Of a stretch of 22,433 bases of DNA, positions 1 to 7,738 are shown piece after piece. A model generated the notes under the pieces. The model made no database searches. It was not told the origin of the DNA and worked only from the letters and a program-made list of their open reading frames with translations. Every line of letters starts with the position of its first letter. The stretch's first letter is position 1. The position numbers were made by a program, and so were the translations under genes. Origin of the DNA: JBCCSZ01 sp039199225 (GTDB taxonomy: Bacteria > Bacteroidota > Bacteroidia > Chitinophagales > Saprospiraceae); the NCBI GenBank assembly GCA_039199225.1, contig JBCCSZ010000104.1, positions 1 to 22,433 of the forward strand, read 5' to 3'.

Positions 1-2906
1 GCATGTTAACGACAACGACTCTAGCGGCAGGTGATTATCGCTTTACCTATACAGTAGGGGATGGCCAGGTTTGTCCGGAAGACAATGCCGTTGTAACGAT
101 TCGTTTACAGGCCCCTCCAGTTCTTGTGGATCCTGGCGATTTGAGTGCTTGTGATAGCCTGGAATTACCCATTATAGTAGGTAGCAATTTAAGTGCGGAT
201 GCTGCTTATTTTGATCAGCCCAATGGACAGGGGACGCGCTTTTCTGCAGGTAGTTTTATTTACAACGATATAATGCTCTTCCTGTTTGATCAGAATGGCG
301 ACTGCTCCTCTGAAGAAAGCATCAACATCCAGATTGGTCGTTCGGCCAGTGCTGGTGACGACAATGCCGTTTCTATTTGCAGTGGGGCTAATGTCGACCT
401 AGTGACAGTGCTAGAAAATGCCGATCCAGGGGGAACTTTCAGCGAGTTGGATGGAACAATGCGACTGAATGGGACTATTGTGAACACGACCGGCTTATCG
501 ATTGGTGCTTATCGATTTTTATATCGCGTTAGTGGTACGGCGCCCTGTCCGGACGATGAAGCCATCCTAACGATTAATATTCAAAATGCGGTGGATGCCG
601 GGGCAGACAATGGTGTTGCCATTTGTCCGGGGCAATCTGTTGATTTAGAGACTGTACTGGTTGGTGCCGACCCAGGAGGTGTGTTCTCTGACAACAACAG
701 TACTGGAGGGCTCACAGGTAGCATCTTTGATGCGAGTGGATTAGCAGCTGGAATCTATACATTTACTTATACTGTTGGCAATGGCCAGAACTGTTCTTCT
801 GACGAGGCGATCATCAGCGTTCAGGTGAACGATCCACCTCAGTTCGTCGATCCGGGAGATATTGCGGTTTGTGACTTTTATGTTCTTCCTGCCATCCAAG
901 GAACCAACTTTAACAGTGCTGGATATTTTGATCAGCCGGGTGGGAATGGCAATGTATACGCTGTAGGCGATACCATTCGTGATTTTACGGTTCTCTACAT
1001 TTATGGGCAAAATGGCAATTGTGAAGGAGAAGCACAATTTGAGGTATCCTTTCTGGAAGTACCAACAATCAATGGCCTAGCAGTTGTTTGCGATTTGGCG
1101 ACGGGAACCTACCGCGTTTCCTTTAACATTAATGGTGGTGACATTGGCACTTATACCGTAACGGGTAATGCTGGTTTGTTGACGAATATTACTTTTCTTT
1201 CAGACCCTATTGCCATTGGTAGTCCCTACCTTTTTAATGTACAGGATGGCAATAATTGTGGTACAGTTACGGTGAGCGATGTGCCTGATTGTGACTGTAT
1301 CAGCGACGCTGGTATTTTAGCGCCAGCCAGTCAGCGAGTTTGCGAATCCAGCTTGGCTACTTTCATCCACAGTGGTCCGAACCTGGATGGAGATGATCAA
1401 TTGTTTTTTGTTTTGCACGATGGTAGTACTGCTGCTATTGGAAATATTTTGGCGGTTAGTGCAACCCCGAGTTTCGGATTTCAAACAGGCATGCTGTACG
1501 GACAGCCGTATTTTGTGACGGCAGTTGTTGCGAATTCAACCTCTAGTGGAGGTATCGATTTCAACGATCCGTGTTTGTCTGCCAGCGAAGGTGTAGCCGT
1601 TGTCTTTGATCCGGAAATTAGTGGGCGTATTGAGGGTGATACGACCCTTTGCGAGGGACAAGATGCCTTGATTCAATTTGTCCTGGAAGGTGGAAGCACC
1701 TTTGATGCTGTACTGGTAAGCGCTCTTGGGGCAGATACCTTGAGGAGTATTCCGAATGGCCATACTTTGACGGTGCCAGGCATCGCGGCGGTTTATACCC
1801 TGGTGAGTCTGGAAGTAGCTGGATCGGCTTGTATTGCACAACTACCCAGTAGCTCTGTCGAAATAGTTGTGAACCGACTGGACGTTGGACTGCAGGTTTT
1901 GTCTGACTATAATGGTTTCGCAGTAAGCTGTCCAGATGCTGCAGATGGTGTCTTGGAGGCCACTATTAACGGAAGCGGCAGCAGTTTTAATCTTCAGTGG
2001 AACAATGGTGGCAGTACGGCTGAGCTCAATAATTTGGCGGAAGGCAATTATGTGGTGACAGTGACGGATGACTTGGGTTGCTCCAATGTGTCGAATATTA
2101 CCTTGGATGCACCACCGGCTTTGGATATTTTCTTACAGGCTCAGTCGCCTCTTTGCTTTGGAGAGGCAGAGGGTGCGATCATCATCGATAGCATACAAGG
2201 TGGTAGTGGTTCCTATGAATATTCTCTGGATGGGGAGCAATTTACTGCCTTGACGAATTATCCATTTGCCATTCCATTTTTGGCAGCAGGACAATATGAG
2301 GTGACCATCTTGGATGCCAACGACTGCGCCAGCGTTCGCAATACGGTAATCCTGGAACCACCTTTAGCAGTTGTAGAGATTGGAGATGTTCGCTTGGTGA
2401 AATTTGGTGAGCGCCCACAGTTGAATGCCAACTTAAACTTTGATCCGCAAACGATTCAATGGTTGGCCGAAGGCGATATATTGATTGATTGTGATACTTG
2501 CTTGAATACCGTCGTAGAGCCTCGCACTGGTGGTCGATTGATTTTATTGCTAACGGATGAAAATGGCTGTCCGGCTTCCGATACATTGAACATTGTACTT
2601 GACAAGACCAGAGATGTCTTTATTCCAAATGTCTTCAGTCCAAACAATGATGGCTTCAACGATCGCTTTACTGTCTTGGCCAATGACAGCCAGGTAGAGC
2701 GCGTCATTCAGTTGCGCATTTACGATCGTTGGGGAGAAGTCGTCTATGAAGCATTCAACTTTCCGCCAAACGACAATACCTTTGGTTGGGATGGTAGCCT
2801 ACGAGGGGAACTGCTTGATCCGGCCGTTTTTGTCTACTTCGCTGAAGTAGAATTTGTGGATGGCTTCCGAGAAGTATTCCAGGGCGATTTAACCCTTGTA
2901 AGGTAG
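1..2906 (+). CDS. Large modular surface protein with SprB repeats and T9SS type B (gliding-motility) C-terminal domain, 5'-partial
   Basis: The reading frame is open from the window edge; the first ATG at position 3 is internal because no signal peptide follows it, so the true start lies upstream. Numbering from that ATG (967 residues), a Cys-containing module recurs: about 113-190 and 196-274 are clear tandem copies (SAGDDNAVSIC / DAGADNGVAIC, ending CPDDEAI / CSSDEAI). A second module type, VDPGD...C...YFDQP, occurs at about 42-110 and 282-349. Two SprB-like repeats lie at about 634-705 and 712-787 (WNNGGSTAELNNLAEGNY, GSGSYEYSLDG). The C-terminus (about 871-967) carries DVFIPNVFSPNNDGFNDRF, RIYDRWG and GWDG, the CHU_C/type B sorting signature that directs T9SS export and surface anchoring. 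Role inferred: adhesin or structural surface protein; the ligand is unknown. Family assignment is confident, function is not. Confidence 0.9.
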   Translation, partial: MLTTTTLAAGDYRFTYTVGDGQVCPEDNAVVTIRLQAPPVLVDPGDLSACDSLELPIIVGSNLSADAAYFDQPNGQGTRFSAGSFIYNDIMLFLFDQNGDCSSEESINIQIGRSASAGDDNAVSICSGANVDLVTVLENADPGGTFSELDGTMRLNGTIVNTTGLSIGAYRFLYRVSGTAPCPDDEAILTINIQNAVDAGADNGVAICPGQSVDLETVLVGADPGGVFSDNNSTGGLTGSIFDASGLAAGIYTFTYTVGNGQNCSSDEAIISVQVNDPPQFVDPGDIAVCDFYVLPAIQGTNFNSAGYFDQPGGNGNVYAVGDTIRDFTVLYIYGQNGNCEGEAQFEVSFLEVPTINGLAVVCDLATGTYRVSFNINGGDIGTYTVTGNAGLLTNITFLSDPIAIGSPYLFNVQDGNNCGTVTVSDVPDCDCISDAGILAPASQRVCESSLATFIHSGPNLDGDDQLFFVLHDGSTAAIGNILAVSATPSFGFQTGMLYGQPYFVTAVVANSTSSGGIDFNDPCLSASEGVAVVFDPEISGRIEGDTTLCEGQDALIQFVLEGGSTFDAVLVSALGADTLRSIPNGHTLTVPGIAAVYTLVSLEVAGSACIAQLPSSSVEIVVNRLDVGLQVLSDYNGFAVSCPDAADGVLEATINGSGSSFNLQWNNGGSTAELNNLAEGNYVVTVTDDLGCSNVSNITLDAPPALDIFLQAQSPLCFGEAEGAIIIDSIQGGSGSYEYSLDGEQFTALTNYPFAIPFLAAGQYEVTILDANDCASVRNTVILEPPLAVVEIGDVRLVKFGERPQLNANLNFDPQTIQWLAEGDILIDCDTCLNTVVEPRTGGRLILLLTDENGCPASDTLNIVLDKTRDVFIPNVFSPNNDGFNDRFTVLANDSQVERVIQLRIYDRWGEVVYEAFNFPPNDNTFGWDGSLRGELLDPAVFVYFAEVEFVDGFREVFQGDLTLVR

Positions 2907-2933
2907 GCCATAAGAATTTACTACTCTAAATAA

Positions 2934-2970
2934 AGAAGAACCTTGAAGAATTTATCTTCCAGGTTCTTCT
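2934..2970 (-). terminator. Hairpin between convergent genes, overlapping the SDR 3' end
   Basis: A 16-bp stem with one mismatch (arms 2934-2949 and 2955-2970, AGAAGAACCTTGAAGA against its near-perfect complement) has a 5-nt loop at 2950-2954. The loop contains most of the SDR stop codon and the stem includes its last codons. Read on the minus strand it is followed by TTTATTTAG, a U-rich tail, so it best fits termination of the SDR transcript. The plus-strand side has no T run, but the stem may still protect the 3' end of the surface-protein mRNA. Confidence 0.6.
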
Positions 2971-3776
2971 GCTGATAAAAAGTTCTTCTTGTAATTTCTT
3001 GCCAGTACCCACTCGCCTACACTTGGTATCCAGCGATTGACCCATGCATTGAGCTGCCCTAAGATGGTAAACACCTGCTTAAAGCGACGGCTTTCGATCA
3101 TCGTCATAATTCTGCGGGCGACATTTTCCGGAGGCTCAGCCTTGATGAAGTCGCGTTTGGGCTGTGGAATAATGTTGCCATCTTTATCGTAGATGGTTTT
3201 ATCGGGGTCGTTTTCGGTAAAGCCAACATAGGCCAATCCAACGTGTAGTCCGTGGCGAGCCTCTTCCATCCGCAGGGATTCAGCCAGTGCTGTCAGTGCC
3301 ATTTTGGAGGCAGAGTAAGCGGCATACCGGGGGAGGCCTCGGATACCTGCGGCACTACCTATGAAGATGACGTGGCCTTTGCTTTTTCTGAGGTGCGGCA
3401 GTGCGGCCTGGGTTGGATAGACAGAACCCAAGAAGTTGACGTCCATGACCTTTTTGAAAATGTCTGGCTGCAGTTCTGAAACGGTTCCTTCCATGGAAAT
3501 GCCGGCATTGTTGATCAGCACATCTACCTTTCCGTGGGCTGCCACAGTTTCATCTATGAGTCGTTGACAATCAGCCACCTTACTGACATCTCCATCGATG
3601 GCCAACATGTCAAACCCCTTATCTCGAAAATCTTCCTGTGTTTTGCGAAGGCGTTCTTTATTGCGGCCGTTCAGTACGATTTTGGCACCGGCCTGGGCCA
3701 TCTTATTGGCCATCACCTTTCCGATGCCCATGCTGGAACCTGTGATGATGATGACTTTATCTTGAAAGTAGGACAT
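2952..3776 (-). CDS. Classical short-chain dehydrogenase/reductase (SDR family oxidoreductase)
   Basis: This is a 274-residue cytosolic Rossmann-fold enzyme expected to oxidise or reduce an alcohol/carbonyl substrate with NAD(P)(H). Visible family features are the dinucleotide-binding TGSSMGIG (12-19), NNAG (89-92) and the catalytic set Asn114, Ser141, Tyr154 and Lys158 (YSASK). The length is normal for classical SDRs with a short C-terminal extension (about 240-274) rich in Trp and basic residues, which might contact a membrane or lipid-like substrate. It lies 18 bp downstream of the NAD-dependent epimerase on the same strand, so the two are probably co-transcribed and may act on related substrates. 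The substrate cannot be read from sequence. The start ATG at 3776 sits directly before the Rossmann strand, as usual. Confidence 0.92.
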   Translation of the reverse strand: MSYFQDKVIIITGSSMGIGKVMANKMAQAGAKIVLNGRNKERLRKTQEDFRDKGFDMLAIDGDVSKVADCQRLIDETVAAHGKVDVLINNAGISMEGTVSELQPDIFKKVMDVNFLGSVYPTQAALPHLRKSKGHVIFIGSAAGIRGLPRYAAYSASKMALTALAESLRMEEARHGLHVGLAYVGFTENDPDKTIYDKDGNIIPQPKRDFIKAEPPENVARRIMTMIESRRFKQVFTILGQLNAWVNRWIPSVGEWVLARNYKKNFLSAEEPGR

Positions 3777-3794
3777 AGAAATATCGGGTATTTT

Positions 3795-4778
3795 TTAGCA
3801 AACGCCATTGGCACGCATCCACTCAAACGATTCGCGAATGGCTTGTTCGATGGGCGTCTGCGGCAATTGAAGTTCGTCGATCGCCTTTCGGGCGCTGAAA
3901 TAGTGTTCGTCTGTAGAAATACGAGCCATCGCCAGGCTCACAGTCGGTGGTTTGCCCGTAAGCTTCGATCCAAAGCTGCCGATGGCGCCATATAGCAAAC
4001 TAGCAAAGGACGGGATGGGAATGGCCGGTGCTTTGGCTCCGACAATTTGGGCAATCTTTCCAAAAGCTTCCTTGTAGTTGAGGTTTTGGTGGCCAGCTAT
4101 ATAGCATTCTCCGATGCGGCCCATGCTCAGGGCATTACAAATGGCTATGGCGACATCCTTGACATAGATGTAATTGCGTCCGCCGGAAGTGTAGCCAGGT
4201 ACTTTGCCTTGATGGATGGCAACAACCATTGCACCAGCGCTGGGTTTGGAGTCGTAGGGGCCGAGCATAAAAGTGGGATTGACAACCAGGGCTGGAAGTT
4301 CCCTCTCCTGTACTGCCTTGAGGATCAGCTGTTGTGCTGCCCGCTTGCTATCCATGTAGTCGAGTCCATAGCGAGCTGAGCGATAGGGGCGGGTTTCATC
4401 TCCTGGTGATTCTTTGCTGCCGAAGCCAAAAGTATTGGCTGTTCCAACGTACACCATCCGCTTGACTTTGGCCTGTATGGCAGCTTCTACCAGATTTCGC
4501 GTACCATCAATATTGACCCTTCGGACCATTTCAGATCGATCGGGCCATATGTTGGTGTTGGCAGCAGCGTGTATGACGGCATCGCAATCGTGGATGGCTT
4601 TGATCAAATCCTCTGCATTCAGTAGGTTGCCCTCAAAGCGCTCAATGTCCAGATTGGCCAGTGTCTTGGAAGGGCTGTTGGGCAAAACAAAGGCTTTTAC
4701 GCGCGTTTGTCTTTGTAGTAATTCCCGGACCAGGTTGCTGCCTAGCAGGCCATCTGCGCCGGTGACTAGCACTTTCAT
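3795..4778 (-). CDS. NAD-dependent epimerase/dehydratase (extended SDR, dihydroflavonol-4-reductase-like)
   Basis: A 327-residue extended SDR. The N-terminal nucleotide-binding motif is TGADGLLG (6-13), the active site has Thr113 in VGTAN and Tyr141-x3-Lys145 (YMDSK), and the C-terminal half has the NYIYVKDVAIAI segment typical of sugar epimerase/dihydroflavonol-reductase-like members. Such proteins reduce or epimerise sugar-nucleotide, sterol-like or small ketone substrates with NAD(P)H; the substrate here is unknown. It is the first gene of a likely two-gene unit with the SDR (18-bp gap). A TAnnTTTG-type element 25-32 bp upstream of the ATG and a terminator for the preceding cupin gene suggest independent transcription. 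No sign of truncation. Confidence 0.9.
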   Translation of the reverse strand: MKVLVTGADGLLGSNLVRELLQRQTRVKAFVLPNSPSKTLANLDIERFEGNLLNAEDLIKAIHDCDAVIHAAANTNIWPDRSEMVRRVNIDGTRNLVEAAIQAKVKRMVYVGTANTFGFGSKESPGDETRPYRSARYGLDYMDSKRAAQQLILKAVQERELPALVVNPTFMLGPYDSKPSAGAMVVAIHQGKVPGYTSGGRNYIYVKDVAIAICNALSMGRIGECYIAGHQNLNYKEAFGKIAQIVGAKAPAIPIPSFASLLYGAIGSFGSKLTGKPPTVSLAMARISTDEHYFSARKAIDELQLPQTPIEQAIRESFEWMRANGVC

Positions 4779-4803
4779 TTTCTCAGTTTGTTTGTTTCGT
4801 CGG

Positions 4804-4811
4804 CAAAGGTA
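4804..4811 (-). promoter_or_regulatory. Candidate Bacteroidota -7 element for the epimerase-SDR unit
   Basis: The minus strand reads TACCTTTG, matching the Bacteroidota TAnnTTTG -7 consensus. It lies 25 bp upstream of the epimerase ATG, giving a leader of roughly 20 nt. No good -33 TTTG is present at the usual 19-21 nt spacing, where the upstream terminator hairpin sits, so the call is tentative. Confidence 0.35.
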
Positions 4812-4822
4812 GTGAAAAAGAA

Positions 4823-4860
4823 AATCCCGAATTTCCAGCGAGCAAGGGAAATTCGGGATT
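4823..4860 (-). terminator. Perfect 14-bp terminator hairpin after the cupin gene
   Basis: Arms at 4823-4836 (AATCCCGAATTTCC) and 4847-4860 are perfectly complementary, with a 10-nt loop. On the minus strand the stem is followed by TTCTTTTTC. It starts 22 bp past the stop codon of the cupin-like gene and is placed to end that transcript before the epimerase gene. Confidence 0.8.
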
Positions 4861-4882
4861 GCCGTATTATTCTGTTGGAAAA

Positions 4883-5731
4883 TCAGACCACCAGGGCTGC
4901 TTCAGCTTTGCGGTGGGCGATGTTCTCCTTTATGTCGTTCCATTTTTCTCCTAGAATGGCATTCATACTCTTGTCTACCGTAAAGTGACGGGCAATATTG
5001 AAGATGCCACGCATCCTAGAGTAAGCACTGTGCGTACGCAGGCTCAGAGAAAAGCCTCCTTCAGTGTAGTACATATAGTGCCACCAAAGGCTTGGCATGT
5101 AGAGTGTTTCGCCATGTTCGAGTACACATTCCATTCCGACTGCTTTTTGCAGGGCTGGGTGCTTCTCAAAATCTGGATCGTCGAGCATTACCGAGCTTTG
5201 TACTGTAAAAGGATGTTGGTACAGGTAAGGCGATTGCTCAGGGGCGAAAAGAATAACTTTCTTTTTCTTTTGGAATTGCGTAATGTAAACGGAGGCACAG
5301 TCCAGATCGTAATGCAAATCGACCTTGCTGCCTTGGCCACCGAAAAACATCATTGGGAAGGCGTCGATCCAACCGTCGGCAATGTTCGGATAGCTAAAAT
5401 CTTTGACCATTTCCGGTGCATGCTTGAAGATATTGAAGAGGAACATCCTCAAGTCGGTCGGTTGAGATTCGATGAGGGTCAAGTACTCCCCGAATTTCAT
5501 AGTTTGTTTTGGGACGAGATAGTCCTTTCCGGCTTTCCGAAAATCGTTGTCGTACAGAGGCACATCGATGTGTCCATAGGTTTTTCTAAGATAATCGAAG
5601 GTCCACATTTCTGTAGCGGGCCAGTCTTTAACCAGATCGGTGAAGATGACGGGTTTGTTTTTTTTCAGGTATTCTTCGTGGAACTCTTCCCGGCTGAGGT
5701 TACTTCTTCTTTCGATGGGGTGTAGTTTCAT
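4883..5731 (-). CDS. Cupin-like/JmjC-type protein (cupin_8 family, probable Fe(II)/2-oxoglutarate oxygenase)
   Basis: A 282-residue protein with the double-stranded beta-helix signature of the cupin_8/FIH-like family. The metal-binding HxD is His140-Tyr-Asp142 (after GSKVDLHYD), the distal His is His218 in YMPSLWWHYMYY, and a Lys-rich strand (about 155-158) sits where family members bind the 2-oxoglutarate carboxylate. The N-terminal KKNKPVIFTDLVKDWPA (about 23-39) is also typical of this family. Known relatives hydroxylate amino-acid side chains in proteins or small molecules; no substrate is evident here. It is flanked by its own terminator downstream and a 158-bp gap upstream, so it is probably monocistronic. 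The intact metal triad argues for an active enzyme. Confidence 0.88.
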   Translation of the reverse strand: MKLHPIERRSNLSREEFHEEYLKKNKPVIFTDLVKDWPATEMWTFDYLRKTYGHIDVPLYDNDFRKAGKDYLVPKQTMKFGEYLTLIESQPTDLRMFLFNIFKHAPEMVKDFSYPNIADGWIDAFPMMFFGGQGSKVDLHYDLDCASVYITQFQKKKKVILFAPEQSPYLYQHPFTVQSSVMLDDPDFEKHPALQKAVGMECVLEHGETLYMPSLWWHYMYYTEGGFSLSLRTHSAYSRMRGIFNIARHFTVDKSMNAILGEKWNDIKENIAHRKAEAALVV

Positions 5732-5889
5732 GGCAGTCCTATTTTCTCAATGTTATTCAAAATCTATGTAGTTACAAATATCAGTATCGCTACGCATATG
5801 TGTCTCACTGGATGCAGTGAATTTGACCAATAGGGCCTCACTGTTTTCTGTGATGGTATTTGCAGCGATCCAAGGGTTTTAGAATGGTG

Positions 5890-6936
5890 TTAAGAGATGC
5901 TTCTCAGGAATTTTCTGAATTTCAGCATATACTTATAATTGGGATAGCCGTACAAAAAGCCTTGTTCTTCCATCCATTCATTGTTGAATATTTTGCCAAG
6001 GTACCGGCTTCCGTGATCTGGAAATAGCACCACGACGATGTCGTCTTTGGTCAGCTCTTCTTTGACCTTAAAGATGCCCTGCATGGCTGCTCCGCTGGAA
6101 TAACCGACAAACAAGCCTTCTCGCTTGGACAACTGCCGAGCGCGAAAGGCACTGGCCTTGTCAGACACTTTGACAAATTTGTCGATGACAGAAAAATCAA
6201 CGGTGGAAGGGATGATGTTCTTGCCTACGGCCTCCAATTTGTATGGATAAATTTCTTTTTCATCGTATTCGCCCGTTTCATGGTACTTTTTCAGTACAGA
6301 ACCATAGGCGTCTACGCCAGTGATGCGAATATCCGGATTTTGCTCTTTGAGGTAGCGGGCTGTGCCGGAAAGGGTACCACCGGTGCCGCAAGAAGCGATG
6401 TAGTGGGTGATTTTGCCGCCTGTTTGGTTCCAGATTTCCGGCCCTGTCGTATTGTAATGCGCCAAGAGGTTGGCGTCATTGAAGTATTGGTTGACGTAGA
6501 AAGAGTTACTTAGGTTGGCATGCAGTGTTTTTGCACGGGAGTAGTAAGACTGAGGGTCTTCCGGCTTGACATTGCTTGGGCAGACGATCACTTCTGCTCC
6601 CATGGCACGCAGTAAATTCAGCTTTTCATCGGAAATTTTGTCTGGAACACAAAGGATGCAGCGGTAGCCTTTGATGACGCCGATCATGGCAAGGCTGAAG
6701 CCAGTATTTCCCGATGTTGTTTCGATGATGGTACCTCCTTGCTGCAATTTGCCTTCTTGTTCTGCTCTTTCGATCATGTATTTGGCGATCCGATCTTTGG
6801 CAGAATGTCCTGGATTGAAAGCTTCCACTTTGGCATATACGGTGGCTTTGATGGTCTTAGGAACCTTGTTGAGCCGGATCAAAGGAGTGTTGCCAATGGT
6901 ATCAAGGATGCTGTTATAAACACCGTTGGAGTGCAT
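5890..6936 (-). CDS. PLP-dependent cystathionine beta-synthase-like / cysteine synthase family enzyme
   Basis: A 348-residue fold-type II PLP enzyme. Motifs in order: NTPLIRL (16-22), the PLP lysine Lys47 in SAKDR, TSGNTG (74-79), the phosphate-binding GTGGTLSG (184-191), and GYSSGAA (278-284) near the pyridine nitrogen. The region around EAVGKNIIPSTVD (235-247) and the C-terminal RYLGKIFNNEWM (311-322) resemble cystathionine beta-synthases more than O-acetylserine sulfhydrylases, so condensation of serine (or an activated serine) with homocysteine or sulfide is the likely reaction. No regulatory CBS-domain pair follows, which is common in bacterial forms. It is divergent from the NUDIX gene and separated from the downstream cupin gene by 158 bp without a clear terminator. 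Exact substrate preference is uncertain. Confidence 0.88.
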   Translation of the reverse strand: MHSNGVYNSILDTIGNTPLIRLNKVPKTIKATVYAKVEAFNPGHSAKDRIAKYMIERAEQEGKLQQGGTIIETTSGNTGFSLAMIGVIKGYRCILCVPDKISDEKLNLLRAMGAEVIVCPSNVKPEDPQSYYSRAKTLHANLSNSFYVNQYFNDANLLAHYNTTGPEIWNQTGGKITHYIASCGTGGTLSGTARYLKEQNPDIRITGVDAYGSVLKKYHETGEYDEKEIYPYKLEAVGKNIIPSTVDFSVIDKFVKVSDKASAFRARQLSKREGLFVGYSSGAAMQGIFKVKEELTKDDIVVVLFPDHGSRYLGKIFNNEWMEEQGFLYGYPNYKYMLKFRKFLRSIS

Positions 6937-7049
6937 AGGGCCAGTTAGTTTTGTGATGTGTTGTTTTAATGCTCGGTTTCAAGAATCCGGTAACTTTCTT
7001 TTTCTTATCGACCTGCTAATGCGTACAGGTTCGCAACCTAAGTCTACCA

Positions 7050-7081
7050 CAAATGTAAGGCAATCGCTGCGTTTTGAGAAA
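7050..7081 (-). promoter_or_regulatory. Candidate promoter for the PLP enzyme gene
   Basis: On the minus strand TTTC (7081-7078) is followed after exactly 20 nt by TACATTTG (7057-7050), close to the Bacteroidota TTTG-N19-21-TAnnTTTG pattern. The implied leader before the ATG at 6936 is about 105 nt. Confidence 0.4.
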
Positions 7082-7168
7082 ATTTCTGTTGAAAGATAAA
7101 AAAAATCAAGTAAAATGGTGAGGCGCCATTTGTGGGGGCTGTCGAGCGATAAGTTCACAAAAGTTGAC

Positions 7169-7200
7169 TCTGGCAGAATAAAAAAGGCAAGGTAGGTTTG
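7169..7200 (+). promoter_or_regulatory. Candidate promoter for the NUDIX hydrolase gene
   Basis: TCTG (7169-7172) is followed after 20 nt by TAGGTTTG (7193-7200), matching the Bacteroidota TTTG/TAnnTTTG pattern with one mismatch in the -33 box. The implied leader before the ATG at 7251 is about 43 nt. Confidence 0.45.
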
Positions 7201-7250
7201 AACAAAAGATAGTATATTGGCTAGGAAACGATGATTTCCAAATTTCCCTA

Positions 7251-7676
7251 ATGACACGCAAAACCATCAAAGTAAGGCTAATACTAGAACACCGTGGTTT
7301 CATTCTGATGTTGAAGCAAACAAGCATGAATGGAGGCAAATATACCCTTATTGGTGGTACCCTCGAAGATGGAGAGCTGCCCAAGGAAACACTGATCCGG
7401 GAAAGTAAGGAAGAATCGGGCATCACCCTCATCGAAGAAGACCTTCAACTGGTGCATACCTTATTCAAGCGAAAAGAAAATGAACTGCGGATCGTGATGT
7501 ATTTCAAAGCCAGTCGTTGGAAAGGGCAGATCGAATCTCGGGAGCCTGATAAGTTTAAGCGCGTTTCCTGGCTGCCACTCGACGACCTACCTAAAAATAC
7601 CTCTCCGACGGTTAAGCATGTTTTGGCAGAGTATGGAAATGGAGAATCTTACTCTGTCTATCGGAAAAGCCCATAA
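7251..7676 (+). CDS. NUDIX hydrolase
   Basis: A 141-residue cytosolic hydrolase of nucleoside diphosphates linked to a further group. The Nudix box Gx5Ex7REUxEExGU is complete at residues 36-58: Gly36, Glu42, Arg50-Glu51, Glu54-Glu55, Gly57, Ile58. The only deviation is Ser52 at the first hydrophobic position. Metal-binding glutamates are all present, so it should be active. Nothing outside the box fixes the substrate. It is the only plus-strand gene between 2907 and the window end, is probably monocistronic, and starts with ATG at 7251 about 50 bp after a good -7 element. Confidence 0.9.
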   Translation: MTRKTIKVRLILEHRGFILMLKQTSMNGGKYTLIGGTLEDGELPKETLIRESKEESGITLIEEDLQLVHTLFKRKENELRIVMYFKASRWKGQIESREPDKFKRVSWLPLDDLPKNTSPTVKHVLAEYGNGESYSVYRKSP

Positions 7677-7705
7677 AAAAAGCCTCCGGCGGTACCGAAG
7701 GCTTT
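7677..7705 (-). terminator. Terminator between convergent NUDIX and Cys-rich protein genes
   Basis: Arms AAAGCCTCCGG (7679-7689) and CCGAAGGCTTT (7695-7705) pair over 11 positions with one mismatch, around a 5-nt loop. On the minus strand the stem is followed by an uninterrupted run of T (GGCTTTTTTT), a classic intrinsic terminator for the small exported protein gene. On the plus strand it begins right at the NUDIX stop and may also end that transcript, though only three T follow. Confidence 0.8.
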
Positions 7706-7738
7706 CCCAGGTAATATACCTGTAAAAAATCTAACCAA

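Larger units (their letters stand above)
6937..7250. other. Divergent intergenic region between PLP enzyme and NUDIX hydrolase
   Basis: This 314-bp gene-free stretch separates two divergent genes. It contains one candidate promoter for each direction (listed separately) and A/T-rich tracts. No RNA gene, riboswitch-like structure or coding frame with a convincing start was seen. Confidence 0.6.

Noticed and set aside
5805..5820. Perfect 6-bp palindrome-like hairpin TCACTG-GATG-CAGTGA
   Set aside because: Short, no T tract on either side, and not at a position that suggests an operator.
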